A DNA stretch of 64,000 nucleotides from a virus: IMG/VR virus record IMGVR_UViG_3300042907_001596, positions 62,001-126,000 of that record. One strand, given 5' to 3'. Below the pieces are notes generated by a model. The model made no database searches. It was not told the DNA's origin and was given only the letters and a program-made list of their open reading frames with translations. The position numbers and the translations under genes were made by a program. This document shows positions 7,856 to 17,050 of the stretch, one piece after another (position 1 is the stretch's first letter; every line of letters starts with the position of its first letter).

Positions 7856-7864
7856 CCTGTAGCC
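7854..7864 (+). promoter_or_regulatory. ACCTGTARCC motif, copy 1
   Basis: GACCTGTAGCC directly follows the stop of the 7508 gene and precedes a giant modular gene. Related copies are at 52777, 60106 and 63969, each upstream of a giant or virion-type gene or at the end of one. A shared promoter or processing site for the late genes is possible. Inference only. Confidence 0.3.
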
Positions 7865-7900
7865 TCGCCCGCCCCCATCCTGAATAAGTGGAGGTGGGTG

Positions 7901-10900
7901 GTGATCAGACGGATCCAACGGCAGGCTGAGGCGTTCGCCTACCGGCTGGCTTTCCTGCCGTCGCACACCGACAGTGACGCGCCCTTCTGGCTCCAAACCA
8001 CGGAGATTCCTTCCCTCAACGAGTTCGACCACCCGGCGGTCAAGGAGTTCCAAGAGTTTTTAGATGCCGGTCTGGTGCCCCCCGACCCGAAGGAAGCCGT
8101 CGCGGAGTATCTGAACCATCTGCGCCCCGACAACCGAATCCACTACAACCTGCTGCGCAGATACGTCGGGGAGCCGGAACTGGACTCCTACCCGTACACG
8201 ATGACGCGGCCCCCCGCCCCCACTCTGCCCCACGAGCCGTACGCGGAAGTCACCTACCCTCAAGGGTACGAACTCGACTACGACGACCCCGAGCCTGGCG
8301 CTCACTACGCTGGGAGCCGCCACCCTTTTGACCGTGCGCTCGCCGCCGCCCGCTTCACCTTGGCGATGGCCGATACGACGATGTGGCACCCACGCATTGA
8401 GCAGGATCATCGGGACGGCCACGCCGGATGGCACGAAGGCACCTACCGCATCAAAGGGGACGACGGCAAAACCATCGGGGCTATGCAGTACAGCATGGTG
8501 CCCGAAATCGAACACCGGCCCGTCGACCGCCGCCCGCCGAAGAGCATCATCATCGACAAGGTGTTCGTCCACCCGCAGCATCGCGGGAAAGGCATCGCCC
8601 AGTCGTTCGTAGAGCGGTTACACAACGACTTCCCCGACTACAAGATCGACCCCGGCGCGACCACCACCCACGGCAACGGCTTCGCGGAGCATCTGCGCAA
8701 GATCCTCCCCGACGCGGAGCATGCACTGATTCCCGACTACACCCCGAACGTCATGGACGACCGGGCTTCGGACTTCTACGACCGCACCCAGCGCGGCTAT
8801 TACCGGGCTTATTCCGGCGACGAAGACAACGAAGAAATGGAGGAGCTAGAGGCCAACACCGCCCCCGAAGACGACATCGAAGACGACTACGACGCTCCGG
8901 CGCGGGAGATCACTCCCCCCGAAACCGAAGATCAGCTTCTTCAGCGCCTGCGCAACCAGTGGCCCGACGGGGTGATCCAGCATGCCGCCAGCGTTTTGCG
9001 CTACGCCGCCGCCCTCGTGGTGGATCCGCCCACCTTGGAGTGCAACCACCGCACGCCCTGCGCCCCCGGCACCTGCCCGCAGCGCGACATCGCCGCCGAC
9101 CCCGACTTCTACGCCGAGTTCCCCGACCCGGCCGACAAAGAGCGCGAGTTCCAAGACCTCTACCGGCTCCAGTACGAAGACGACGCCGCCGACGCCCGCG
9201 CCACCAACCGGCCCTCAGCGGTGGAGAAAGCGGAGATCCTGCCGCCCGCCCAGCCCGCCCGCGACATCCTCACCGAGTTCGTCAAAGAGCGCGGCCGACG
9301 TAATCGCCGCCCGATCGTCATCACCTGCCCCGACTGCAAGGGGCACCGCTACGAGACGATCCAGCCGGGACAATTGCGGGCTGACGATTGCCGAACCTGC
9401 AAAGGTGAGGGCAGTTTCGTCAAGCCTAGCGTGGAAGAAAAGCTGCGCCCTTGGGCGGAGCGCCTGGAGAACGCCCTTTACAACGAGTTCATGGAGTGGT
9501 GGCCGCAATCGGAAGCCTCGCGGATCCGCAAGCCCGAAGGGTCTGGCACCAAGTGGGAAGACCGCCCCAAAGAGCCGGTCACGCACTGGCTGAACGTGGA
9601 GGACTTCCTCAAGGAGCGGTATCCCGACGCCGCTACGGGGGCGAACTACGGCGGCGAAGAAGCACAGAACCTGCTGGAGCGGGCCATCCAAGAAAGGCCC
9701 GACCCGAAGTGGCTGGAGGAGCGCGGCTACGTCGGTTACGGAAACCCCGTCACCCAAGCCATGCTGACGTTGCACAACCGGTTCAATCTACGTCCTTGGC
9801 GCAACAAAGAGGATCGCCGCCGGTATTACGAACTGATGCTGCGCCACGTCGGGCCGGGAGCCGCCCAGCGGCAAAAGGTGGCAGCGTCAAGTGAGCATTA
9901 CGAACCGATGGACGACGACTTTCTGGACGGTCTGCGAAAGCAATTTGACGAGTGGGCGGCAACCAGCCCCGACGTTGTCAATCCCGATCCCGACGGTCAG
10001 CCTCGCGGCCCGGTCGGTCATTGGCCGAATATCGAAAAGTTCTTCCAAGAGAAATACCCGGCAGCCTATAAAGGCTTGAGCCGTGGCTTGGAGAGTGCCG
10101 TCCCCGCTTTGGACAGTGACGCCGGAGATTACTGCCCACACTGCACCGGCGAGGGGTACTTGCTAAACGAGAACCCGCACCCCGCTGACCTTCCGAGAAA
10201 ATGCCTCAGTTGTAGCGGCACCGGGAAGATCAACGACGATCTGGTGTACGAAACCGGCCCCGACGCCGAAGCCAAGTATGGCTACGACCCGAAGGCTGTC
10301 GCCGCCGGTCTGCTGTATCTGCATAGCGAGTCCCATCCGTATCGGTTCCACATGCGGCAAGAAGACCACAACCGGCTCACCGACATCTTCCAGAAACGCA
10401 TGAAGATGCAACGCCAGTACGAGCAGCGCACCGCCGCCCCGAACCGCACCGAGCCGCTGTCTTCCTCGCCGGACACCGACAGCATCATTTACGGCCTCAG
10501 CAGCGAGTTCGATGAGTGGGCGAAAGCGAACAACAAAGGCAACCCGTACGACCACCGCGTCCTCACCACGCCGAGGGATCTGGTACCCAAGAACTGGAAG
10601 CCTCGCGGCCCGGTGGGCTACTGGCCCAACATCGAAGAGTTTATGAAGGAAAGGTATCCGGCCGCGCACCGTGGGTTGTCAATGGGCTTTGAGGACGCCG
10701 ACCCGCTGCTGGATAGCGGTGGGAAGCACGAGGACGGCACCGACCTGGAGTGGCTCGTCGGCAAGGATCCGTACGAGACGGGGCCGGAGGCTGTCGCTAA
10801 ACACGGCTACGACCCGCGTGAGATCGCGGCCACCCTGCTGCTGTTGCACAACGACACCCACCCCGGCCGGGAGAATTACCTCAAGAGCGACCAGGCCCGT

Positions 10901-11962
10901 CTGCTCGACATCGCCCAGAAGCGACACCAGATGCAGCAGGCGTATGAGGAGAAGCAGAAGGTCGCTGCCTTTCCCTACACCCCTGTGAGGGGCCGTCAAA
11001 ACTTCAGTCACCCGCTGGTCGACACGATCGGCAAAGAGTTCGATGACTGGGCCACCGCTAACGGTGCGGAAAACCCCAACGATCACCCTGACTCCCTAGG
11101 ATATTGGGGCAAGCCTCGCGGGGCCATCGGCTATTGGCCCAACGTCGAAGAGTTCCTAGAAGAGAACTACCCCGAAGCCCACCGGGGCTTGGAGATGGGC
11201 CTGGAGGGGGCCGGATCCCTGCGGGACTACGGTGCGCCGTCCGGCATGGTGCTGGCCCCCGATGACTATGAGCCGCCCGAAGATCTCATGGACTACGCGC
11301 CCTACCCTCCCGAATACGCCGAATACGAGACGGGCGCGTGGGCCGAAGCCCAACACGGCTACGACCCCAAAGAGGTCGTGACGGCACTGCTGCTGCTGCA
11401 CAATCAGACCCACCCGCACCGGTGGGAGCAAGTCAACGCCGACCAAGACGTGCTGATGGACATCGCGCAGAAACGCCACAAAATGCAGAAGGCGTACGAC
11501 GAGCGCATGAAGACCGCCGCCCAACGCACTTGGCACCAACACCTCGCCTCCATCAACCGGCTGGGTGCCGAACTGTCCGACGCCGACGCCGCCATGCTCT
11601 ACGACCACATGCAGAAGCTGTTCCAGCCCATCAAGCCCTCCGGCAAGTGGTACCACGTCTCCCCGCACGCGCTGGCCGACGGCACCGACCTGATCCCCGG
11701 CGGCGGAGACTCCCCCTCCCAATCCTTCTACGACGACGGCTGGGGTGAGGACACCGGCACCCTCACCGACATGGGCCAGGGACGCACCGGCCATGTGTGG
11801 TTGACGCCGGATTTGGACGACGCCCACTTCTGGTCGGCAGCCCTGAGCGCCCCGCACATCTACGAAGTGGATCCGCACGAGGATCCCCGGCCGTGGAACG
11901 GCACCGGTGCCGACGGCTGGGTCGTCCCCGGCGCGAAGATCCGCCGCAAGGTCATCGAATGA
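7901..11962 (+). CDS. Giant modular protein 2: GNAT, DnaJ-like Zn motifs, four repeat domains, Arr-like ART
   Basis: A 1353-residue modular protein. GTG 7901 is preferred over GTG 7898 because it lies 6 bases from GGAGG and makes V-x-R-R-I-Q-R-Q align with the start of the 576 gene. Order of modules: N-terminal RRIQRQ motif; GNAT-like domain at about 144-290 (VFVHPQHRGKGIAQSFV); acidic linker; Cys cluster near 381; two C-x2-C-x-G knuckles at about 475-503, like DnaJ zinc motifs; repeat domains at about 514-660, 669-844, 857-1020 and 1037-1204. The second repeat contains an inserted C-x2-C-x-G pair. The C-terminal domain, about 1230-1353, starts with WYHVS and ends with IYEVDP...WNGTG, the layout of Arr-type ADP-ribosyltransferases. 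Stop overlaps the next ATG (ATGA). Activities are inferred. Confidence 0.75.
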   Translation: MIRRIQRQAEAFAYRLAFLPSHTDSDAPFWLQTTEIPSLNEFDHPAVKEFQEFLDAGLVPPDPKEAVAEYLNHLRPDNRIHYNLLRRYVGEPELDSYPYTMTRPPAPTLPHEPYAEVTYPQGYELDYDDPEPGAHYAGSRHPFDRALAAARFTLAMADTTMWHPRIEQDHRDGHAGWHEGTYRIKGDDGKTIGAMQYSMVPEIEHRPVDRRPPKSIIIDKVFVHPQHRGKGIAQSFVERLHNDFPDYKIDPGATTTHGNGFAEHLRKILPDAEHALIPDYTPNVMDDRASDFYDRTQRGYYRAYSGDEDNEEMEELEANTAPEDDIEDDYDAPAREITPPETEDQLLQRLRNQWPDGVIQHAASVLRYAAALVVDPPTLECNHRTPCAPGTCPQRDIAADPDFYAEFPDPADKEREFQDLYRLQYEDDAADARATNRPSAVEKAEILPPAQPARDILTEFVKERGRRNRRPIVITCPDCKGHRYETIQPGQLRADDCRTCKGEGSFVKPSVEEKLRPWAERLENALYNEFMEWWPQSEASRIRKPEGSGTKWEDRPKEPVTHWLNVEDFLKERYPDAATGANYGGEEAQNLLERAIQERPDPKWLEERGYVGYGNPVTQAMLTLHNRFNLRPWRNKEDRRRYYELMLRHVGPGAAQRQKVAASSEHYEPMDDDFLDGLRKQFDEWAATSPDVVNPDPDGQPRGPVGHWPNIEKFFQEKYPAAYKGLSRGLESAVPALDSDAGDYCPHCTGEGYLLNENPHPADLPRKCLSCSGTGKINDDLVYETGPDAEAKYGYDPKAVAAGLLYLHSESHPYRFHMRQEDHNRLTDIFQKRMKMQRQYEQRTAAPNRTEPLSSSPDTDSIIYGLSSEFDEWAKANNKGNPYDHRVLTTPRDLVPKNWKPRGPVGYWPNIEEFMKERYPAAHRGLSMGFEDADPLLDSGGKHEDGTDLEWLVGKDPYETGPEAVAKHGYDPREIAATLLLLHNDTHPGRENYLKSDQARLLDIAQKRHQMQQAYEEKQKVAAFPYTPVRGRQNFSHPLVDTIGKEFDDWATANGAENPNDHPDSLGYWGKPRGAIGYWPNVEEFLEENYPEAHRGLEMGLEGAGSLRDYGAPSGMVLAPDDYEPPEDLMDYAPYPPEYAEYETGAWAEAQHGYDPKEVVTALLLLHNQTHPHRWEQVNADQDVLMDIAQKRHKMQKAYDERMKTAAQRTWHQHLASINRLGAELSDADAAMLYDHMQKLFQPIKPSGKWYHVSPHALADGTDLIPGGGDSPSQSFYDDGWGEDTGTLTDMGQGRTGHVWLTPDLDDAHFWSAALSAPHIYEVDPHEDPRPWNGTGADGWVVPGAKIRRKVIE

Positions 11963-14900
11963 GGCCCATCCTCCGCCAGCGCGACACCTTCGCGTATCGC
12001 ATTGCCGCGCCGGTCAACCAGAACGTCGTCACCCGACTGAATGACGAGTTCCACCAATGGTGGAAGGACAGCGGCTACACCTGGGATCCGTACGAGCGTG
12101 GTACGGCGAGTGAGGACTACGAGCGCGGCCCGATGGGGGACTGGCCGACCATTGAGGAGTTCCTTGAGGAACGCTATCCCGCCGCCCACCGTGGACTGAT
12201 GATGGGGCAAGAGATCGCCCGCCCCCTCCTCGACGGTGTCGGGCGGGACGAGGAAGCCTTGGGACGATGGGACTCTAATCCGCAGACTCAGCGCAACTTC
12301 AACATGCTCCAGGTGACCCACGGCGACAACGTCCCGCCGTACGAGACGGGGCCGGAAGCGCAAGCCCAGCACGGCTACGACCCCCGCGAGGTGGCGGCAG
12401 CTTTCCTGCTGCTGCACAACAAGACGCACCCGCTGCGCGGCTATCGGGCCGGGGAAGACCAAGCCCGCCTGGACGAGATCGCCCAGGCCCGCAACGCCGA
12501 GTTCGACAACGCCGACATCGACGTGCTGCACGACATCGCGCAAAAGCGGACGAAGATGCAACGCGCCGCCATGCCAGCCGAAGACGCCTACGACAACGCC
12601 TACAAGAGCCAGGGGCACGTTCCACGACCTGTTTCGGTTCAGGGGCCGTGGTATCACGGCACCAGGGAGGATCTGCCGGACGGCACCATCCTTGTTCCTA
12701 GCCCAGACAAAAGCCTGTGGAGGTACTTCGATCGGCCAGGAAAAGAAAACCGTGCCGACTGGGTCTGGATGGACACCGACGCCCACATCGCTAAACAGTT
12801 CAGTAAAGGCGGTCACGTCTATGAGGTAGAGCCGCTGGACGAAGGGCCGTGGGAGTGGAACGGCGGCATGTTACCCGCTGGTTACGCTTCGCCTCGCGCA
12901 CGGATCATCCGAAAAGTGCATACCTATGTGCCGCAGTTGCAGGCCGACGAAGATGGTCAGTTCGGGTGGAAGCGCATCGCCATGCCCGCCCCGGCCCCCA
13001 AGGGTCTGCGCTTTGAGTATGACCCCAACTTCATCCACCCTCACGCCGACTACCTAGGCCGAGTCCAGGCTTACGTCGATGACCATCCGGTCGGCCACCT
13101 GGAGTGGCTGAAAGAAGGCAACCCCCTCAGCATGGTCACCGACCGCAAGCCCGGTGAGGTCAGCTTCATCTACGTCCACCCTAATTACCGCCGCCAGTCC
13201 ATCGCCAGCGAGATGTTCGACTGGGCTAAGGAGAACGCCGCGCCGGATTTGCACCACTCGCAGCGCCGTACGGACTTGGGTGACAAATGGGTCGGCTACG
13301 AGCAGCAGCGTGTCGCCGCCGTAGCCGACGACACCATCGACCGCCTGCGCGGAGAGTTCCACGACTGGTGGAACACCGACGGAACTTCCCCGAAAAAGGG
13401 TCAACCCCTTTGGACTCCCGTCTCCTCCAGAGAAGCCATGGGCTACTGGGGAAATATGGAGCGGTTCCTGTCGGCCCGGTATCCGGCGGCGTCCCGCGAC
13501 AGCCTGTATATGGGCATGGAGCAGGTGGAGCCGCTGCTGCATCAGCGCGACGGCCAGTGGGGTGGTGTGCCCCGCAATGCTGACCCTTACGAGACGGGCC
13601 GGAAGGCTGTCGAAAAGCACGGCTACGACCCGGCGGAGATCGCCGCCGGGATGCTGTATCTCCACAATGATGGTCGTCCCGGCCGGGAGCAATTCCAGCA
13701 CGTCAACCGCAACCTCATCTTAAAGATCATCCGCAACCGGCGCAAAATGCAGAAGGAATACGACAGCAAGCCCCGCCAGCTTGAGCTTCCATTGGACGAC
13801 ACCCTCGACAAGGCTGCCGCCGTCTTAGACTTCGCCTCCCGGCTGGCTATGCCCGCCGAAGACGCCTACGACGGCAACTGGAAGAACCGCAAGACCAGCC
13901 CGCCGGTCGTCGGGCCGTTCTACCACTCATCCGATCACGACCTACCGGACGGCACCATCCTCCTCCCCAACCAGGGGGAGTCGAAGTTCACCGACGACTA
14001 CGAGCGGCGTCCCGGCTGGAAAGAGCGCACCAAGTGGGTGTGGATGGAGCTTGACCCCTCCGGCGGGTGGGGTGAGCACACCTACGAGGTAGAGCCGATG
14101 GATGAAGGGCCGTGGCCGTGGAATGGTGACGGTCGGGCTAACGGCTACACCTCTCCTCGCGCCCGCATCATCCGCAAGATGACGCCCGAAGATCAGCAAG
14201 AACTGATGGACGCTTTTGTCGACCGGATGCACGAAGAGAATCGTCAACGAAGTCAAAACAGACCACGGCAAGTTCGCCTCTACACCCGCACCGCCATGCC
14301 CGCCCCTCTACCGGAGGGCATCACCTTCCACTATCACCCCGACGACAGCACCATTCCGGCGGAACACTACGACGACTTTTATGCACCTGCGATTGAGGCC
14401 CGCCACCACGGCAACTACGTCGGGCACCTGAGTTGGACTGACGGCAGCCCCGAAGACGGTGGCAGGCCGGTGGGCGAAATCAACGGCATTATGGTCAAGC
14501 CCGAATATCGACGCCACAGTGTGGCGACGGCGATGTTCGATTACGTCCGGCAACAGCACGAGCCTGCGATCCACCATTCGGGATTCCTAAGCGCAGATGG
14601 CCGATCGTGGCGTGACTATGAAGAATCTCGCCATAAGACGGCGATGCCCGCCCCTCTGCCGGACGATGTCACCTTCAAGTACCACCACACCAACGACTCC
14701 ATCCCCGAGGGATACAACGGCGTCAACCAAGGCGGATCCCACACCTTCCTCGCCCCCGCCGTCGCCGCGTATAAAAACGACAAGCCGGTCGCGTACGTCG
14801 AATGGTGGCCGACCGACAAGTACCCCAACGCCGCCAAGCACTACCGCTTCATGGACAAAGGCAAGCCGGGGGAGGTGTACTACATCTACGTCCACCCCAA

Positions 14901-15891
14901 CCATCGCCGCAACTCCATCGCCAGCGAGATGTTCCGGTGGGCGAAAGACAACGTCGAACCGGATCTGCACCACTCCCCGAAGAAGAGCGAGCTAGGCACG
15001 AAGTGGGTGAGCTACGAGGAGTCCACGCCGGAGCTTGCCCGCGCCGCCGCCGTGATCCGCTACGCCCAGCAGGTGGTGGCGATGCCGCTCAATCACATCC
15101 CGCCGATGAACCACTTCGATGACCGGCTGTTCAAGAAGCAACTGGACAACCTGCACTACTACGGCGACGAGATCACCGGGAAGCCGGATCGTGCCAATCT
15201 CATTCGCAGCCAGGGCGGCAGCACCATCAACACCGCCGGGGAGCATGCAGTCTTCGTGTCGTTTATCCACCACGACGAGAACGGTGCCCCCACCGGGATC
15301 CTGCACTACTTCCCGACCGGCAGCCGGTCGGCTAAGGAAAAGCCCGGTGGGATTCAGGTGCTGGTGCATCCCGCCCACCAAGGCAAGGGTATCGGCTCCA
15401 AGCTCCTCGACGCCGCAATGGCGGAGTACGGCCCCGAAGCGGAAGGATTCGGTGACTACGTCCCCATCGACCTGGACAACCAGAATGTCACCCCCGGCGG
15501 CAACGCACTGATCCAGCGGTACCTCAAGCGCACCGCGATGCCCGCTGTCGACGCCTACGACAGCAACATCCCCCGCAAGAAGCGCATCAGCGATCCATAC
15601 ATCCCTAACGGGCCGTGGTATCACGGCACCGACCATGACCTTCCAGAGGGAACCGTTCTGACTCCCGGCGGTGGACACTCCAGGTACACCGACACCCTCT
15701 ACAAGCGGTGGCCGCACAAGAATCGGGCGAAATGGGTGTGGTTAGCCCCCAGTCCCGACCTCGCCAAGCGGTGGGGGGAGCACATCTACGAGGTGGAGCC
15801 GGAAGTCGAAGGCCCGTTCCCTTGGAATGGGGACGGCGATATGTTCACCGAGTTCGCCACCCCTCGTGCTCGCATTGTGCGCAAGCTCTGA
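11959..15891 (+). CDS. Giant modular protein 3: repeats, three Arr-like ARTs alternating with four GNAT domains
   Basis: A 1310-residue protein coupled to the previous gene by ATGA. The N-terminus MRPILRQRDTFAYRIA is a variant of the RRIQRQ...FAYR motif. Module order: repeat domain (about 16-204); Arr-like domain (205-321; WYHGT...VWMDT...VYEVEP...PRARIIRKV); GNAT (341-451; VHPNYRRQSIASEMF); repeat (458-604); Arr-like (630-741; FYHSS...TYEVEP); three GNAT-like domains (780-890, 895-1024, 1040-1190); Arr-like (1193-1310; WYHGT...IYEVEP). Linkers RTAMP, KTAMP and AMPAEDAYD separate modules. The Tyr-His of the Arr FYHGT motif is present in all three. Likely targets are unknown host proteins, RNA or small molecules. 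Catalysis is inferred from motifs only. Confidence 0.78.
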   Translation: MRPILRQRDTFAYRIAAPVNQNVVTRLNDEFHQWWKDSGYTWDPYERGTASEDYERGPMGDWPTIEEFLEERYPAAHRGLMMGQEIARPLLDGVGRDEEALGRWDSNPQTQRNFNMLQVTHGDNVPPYETGPEAQAQHGYDPREVAAAFLLLHNKTHPLRGYRAGEDQARLDEIAQARNAEFDNADIDVLHDIAQKRTKMQRAAMPAEDAYDNAYKSQGHVPRPVSVQGPWYHGTREDLPDGTILVPSPDKSLWRYFDRPGKENRADWVWMDTDAHIAKQFSKGGHVYEVEPLDEGPWEWNGGMLPAGYASPRARIIRKVHTYVPQLQADEDGQFGWKRIAMPAPAPKGLRFEYDPNFIHPHADYLGRVQAYVDDHPVGHLEWLKEGNPLSMVTDRKPGEVSFIYVHPNYRRQSIASEMFDWAKENAAPDLHHSQRRTDLGDKWVGYEQQRVAAVADDTIDRLRGEFHDWWNTDGTSPKKGQPLWTPVSSREAMGYWGNMERFLSARYPAASRDSLYMGMEQVEPLLHQRDGQWGGVPRNADPYETGRKAVEKHGYDPAEIAAGMLYLHNDGRPGREQFQHVNRNLILKIIRNRRKMQKEYDSKPRQLELPLDDTLDKAAAVLDFASRLAMPAEDAYDGNWKNRKTSPPVVGPFYHSSDHDLPDGTILLPNQGESKFTDDYERRPGWKERTKWVWMELDPSGGWGEHTYEVEPMDEGPWPWNGDGRANGYTSPRARIIRKMTPEDQQELMDAFVDRMHEENRQRSQNRPRQVRLYTRTAMPAPLPEGITFHYHPDDSTIPAEHYDDFYAPAIEARHHGNYVGHLSWTDGSPEDGGRPVGEINGIMVKPEYRRHSVATAMFDYVRQQHEPAIHHSGFLSADGRSWRDYEESRHKTAMPAPLPDDVTFKYHHTNDSIPEGYNGVNQGGSHTFLAPAVAAYKNDKPVAYVEWWPTDKYPNAAKHYRFMDKGKPGEVYYIYVHPNHRRNSIASEMFRWAKDNVEPDLHHSPKKSELGTKWVSYEESTPELARAAAVIRYAQQVVAMPLNHIPPMNHFDDRLFKKQLDNLHYYGDEITGKPDRANLIRSQGGSTINTAGEHAVFVSFIHHDENGAPTGILHYFPTGSRSAKEKPGGIQVLVHPAHQGKGIGSKLLDAAMAEYGPEAEGFGDYVPIDLDNQNVTPGGNALIQRYLKRTAMPAVDAYDSNIPRKKRISDPYIPNGPWYHGTDHDLPEGTVLTPGGGHSRYTDTLYKRWPHKNRAKWVWLAPSPDLAKRWGEHIYEVEPEVEGPFPWNGDGDMFTEFATPRARIVRKL

Positions 15892-15892
15892 C

Positions 15893-15941
15893 GGAATAGT
15901 CACTCCCTCCTCCGCGTTGTACTAGATGGAGGAGGTGCCCC
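15893..15941 (+). promoter_or_regulatory. ECF-type promoter element 5
   Basis: GGAAT 15893-15897 and GTT 15916-15918, spacing 18. Here the upstream TGA is two bases before the box, so the embedded TAG is not the stop. CCTCCTCC (15906-15913) pairs with GGAGGAGG (15928-15935), which is also the ribosome site of the next gene. Confidence 0.7.
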
Positions 15942-16385
15942 ATGACCCGGCGCAAAGCTGTCATCGTAGACGTAGACGGCACCCTCGCGGACGTGCGCGG
16001 GATCCGCCACCACGTCACCACCAAGCCCAAAGACTTCGACGCTTTCCACGCCGCCTCCGCTGATGTTCCCCCGAACCAGCAGGCGATCGACTTCGTGCAG
16101 CGCCACCACGACGCCGGACACGTCATCGTGGTCGTCACCGCCCGCCGCCAGCAGTGGTTGGGCGTGACGCAAGCGTGGCTCGACCAGCATGTGCCGGTGC
16201 CCTTCGACGGCCCCTTCCACCGGGCCGACGACGACTTCCGGCCCGACGTGCAGGTGAAGCGGGACATCCACCGCTACCTCGCCCGCCACTTCGACATCCG
16301 TGGTGCGATAGACGACAACCCCAACGTCATCGCGTTGTGGGACAGCATCGGCATCCCGGTGGAGGTCGTGCCGGGGTGGGAATAG
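15942..16385 (+). CDS. HAD-superfamily phosphatase, polynucleotide-kinase-3'-phosphatase-like
   Basis: A 147-residue soluble enzyme with the HAD signature DVDGTLAD at about residues 10-17 (nucleophile and acid Asp), VVVTARRQQW near 67 (motif II Thr), a Lys near 104 and AIDDNPNV near 120 (motif IV acidic pair). The length and the W-L-x-x-H/V-P segment after motif II resemble the phosphatase domain of T4 polynucleotide kinase and its stand-alone phage relatives. It may remove 3' phosphates from nucleic acid ends, which would fit with Ku nearby, but substrate is inferred. No kinase domain is attached. It starts after GGAGGAGGTGCCCC. Confidence 0.8.
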   Translation: MTRRKAVIVDVDGTLADVRGIRHHVTTKPKDFDAFHAASADVPPNQQAIDFVQRHHDAGHVIVVVTARRQQWLGVTQAWLDQHVPVPFDGPFHRADDDFRPDVQVKRDIHRYLARHFDIRGAIDDNPNVIALWDSIGIPVEVVPGWE

Positions 16386-16430
16386 CCCCCTGCGGTTTCG
16401 CGTTGTAATAAGTGGAGGGAAAGGAGCGAA
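16379..16430 (+). promoter_or_regulatory. ECF-type promoter element 6
   Basis: GGAAT 16379-16383 and GTT 16402-16404, spacing 18. The HAD gene's TAG is inside the -35 box (GGAATAG). The leader is short, with GTGGAGGGAAAGGAG leading to the ATG at 16431, and no downstream hairpin. Confidence 0.7.
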
Positions 16431-16583
16431 ATGGCCAAGATGCTGGCTCACGCCCAACACATCCGCCAGGGCTACGAAACCTGCGGGTGCGGGCGACCCC
16501 AATGCCGAAAAAAGCGCATAGACGATCGGCGCACTCAGCGCCGGGTGGAAAAAGCCGCGTGGCGGAAAGAGGTAGCGCAATGA
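16431..16583 (+). CDS. Small basic Cys-rich protein, 50 aa
   Basis: A 50-residue Arg/Lys-rich protein behind promoter element 6. C-G-C-G near residue 18 and a Cys about six residues later could bind a metal. The rest is basic and helical, consistent with nucleic acid binding. The stop overlaps the next ATG (ATGA). Function unknown. Confidence 0.65.
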   Translation: MAKMLAHAQHIRQGYETCGCGRPQCRKKRIDDRRTQRRVEKAAWRKEVAQ

Positions 16584-16993
16584 GAGACTTCATCCCCTTC
16601 AAGGGCCGCAAGCTCGTCCAGGGCGCACCCCACAAGGTGTACTGGAACCTGCACAAAGACGTGTGGTCGCTGGTGGCCCAGGACGGCCCCGACAAAGGCC
16701 GCGTGGTCGGCCACGTCCCCCAACTGGGGCTGCACGACGTGAAGTTCGTCGTGTCCCAAGCCGGACGGGCGCGGGTGATCCGCGAGGAGAAGAAGAACGT
16801 CCACGCCTTCGCCGTCGGCATCCCGGTCAGCCCCTGGCAGATCCATTCGCTGGCTGCTGGCCCGCTGCGGCAACTGAGCTACAACCCCTACAAGGCGGGC
16901 CACTTCGTGGTGCGCGACACCGGCGCGAAGATCGACGCCGCCGGACTGGTGGTGTTCAACGACGCCGGGAAAGCCTTCGCGGACGCGGAATAA
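16580..16993 (+). CDS. Hypothetical protein, 137 aa
   Basis: A soluble basic protein entered by the ATGA overlap. The N-terminal KVYWNLHKDVWSLVAQDGPDKGRVVGH, then VRDTGAKIDAAGLVVFND near the end, suggests beta strands with intervening loops. Similar 'GxPHKVYWNLHKxxxS' proteins occur widely in actinobacterial phages as hypotheticals (from memory). The TAA lies inside promoter element 7. Confidence 0.75.
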   Translation: MRDFIPFKGRKLVQGAPHKVYWNLHKDVWSLVAQDGPDKGRVVGHVPQLGLHDVKFVVSQAGRARVIREEKKNVHAFAVGIPVSPWQIHSLAAGPLRQLSYNPYKAGHFVVRDTGAKIDAAGLVVFNDAGKAFADAE

Positions 16994-17050
16994 TCCCGAC
17001 CACCCTGGCGTTACATCTAGTGGAGGGGCCAGGAAACTTCCCCCCGGTGA
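16987..17050 (+). promoter_or_regulatory. ECF-type promoter element 7, upstream of the structured RNA
   Basis: GGAAT 16987-16991 and GTT 17010-17012, spacing 18; the upstream stop codon is in the -35 box. The leader has GGGG...CCCC around a short loop. The next 350 bases hold no ORF with a ribosome site but fold extensively, so this promoter probably expresses the RNA at 17051-17397. Confidence 0.7.
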
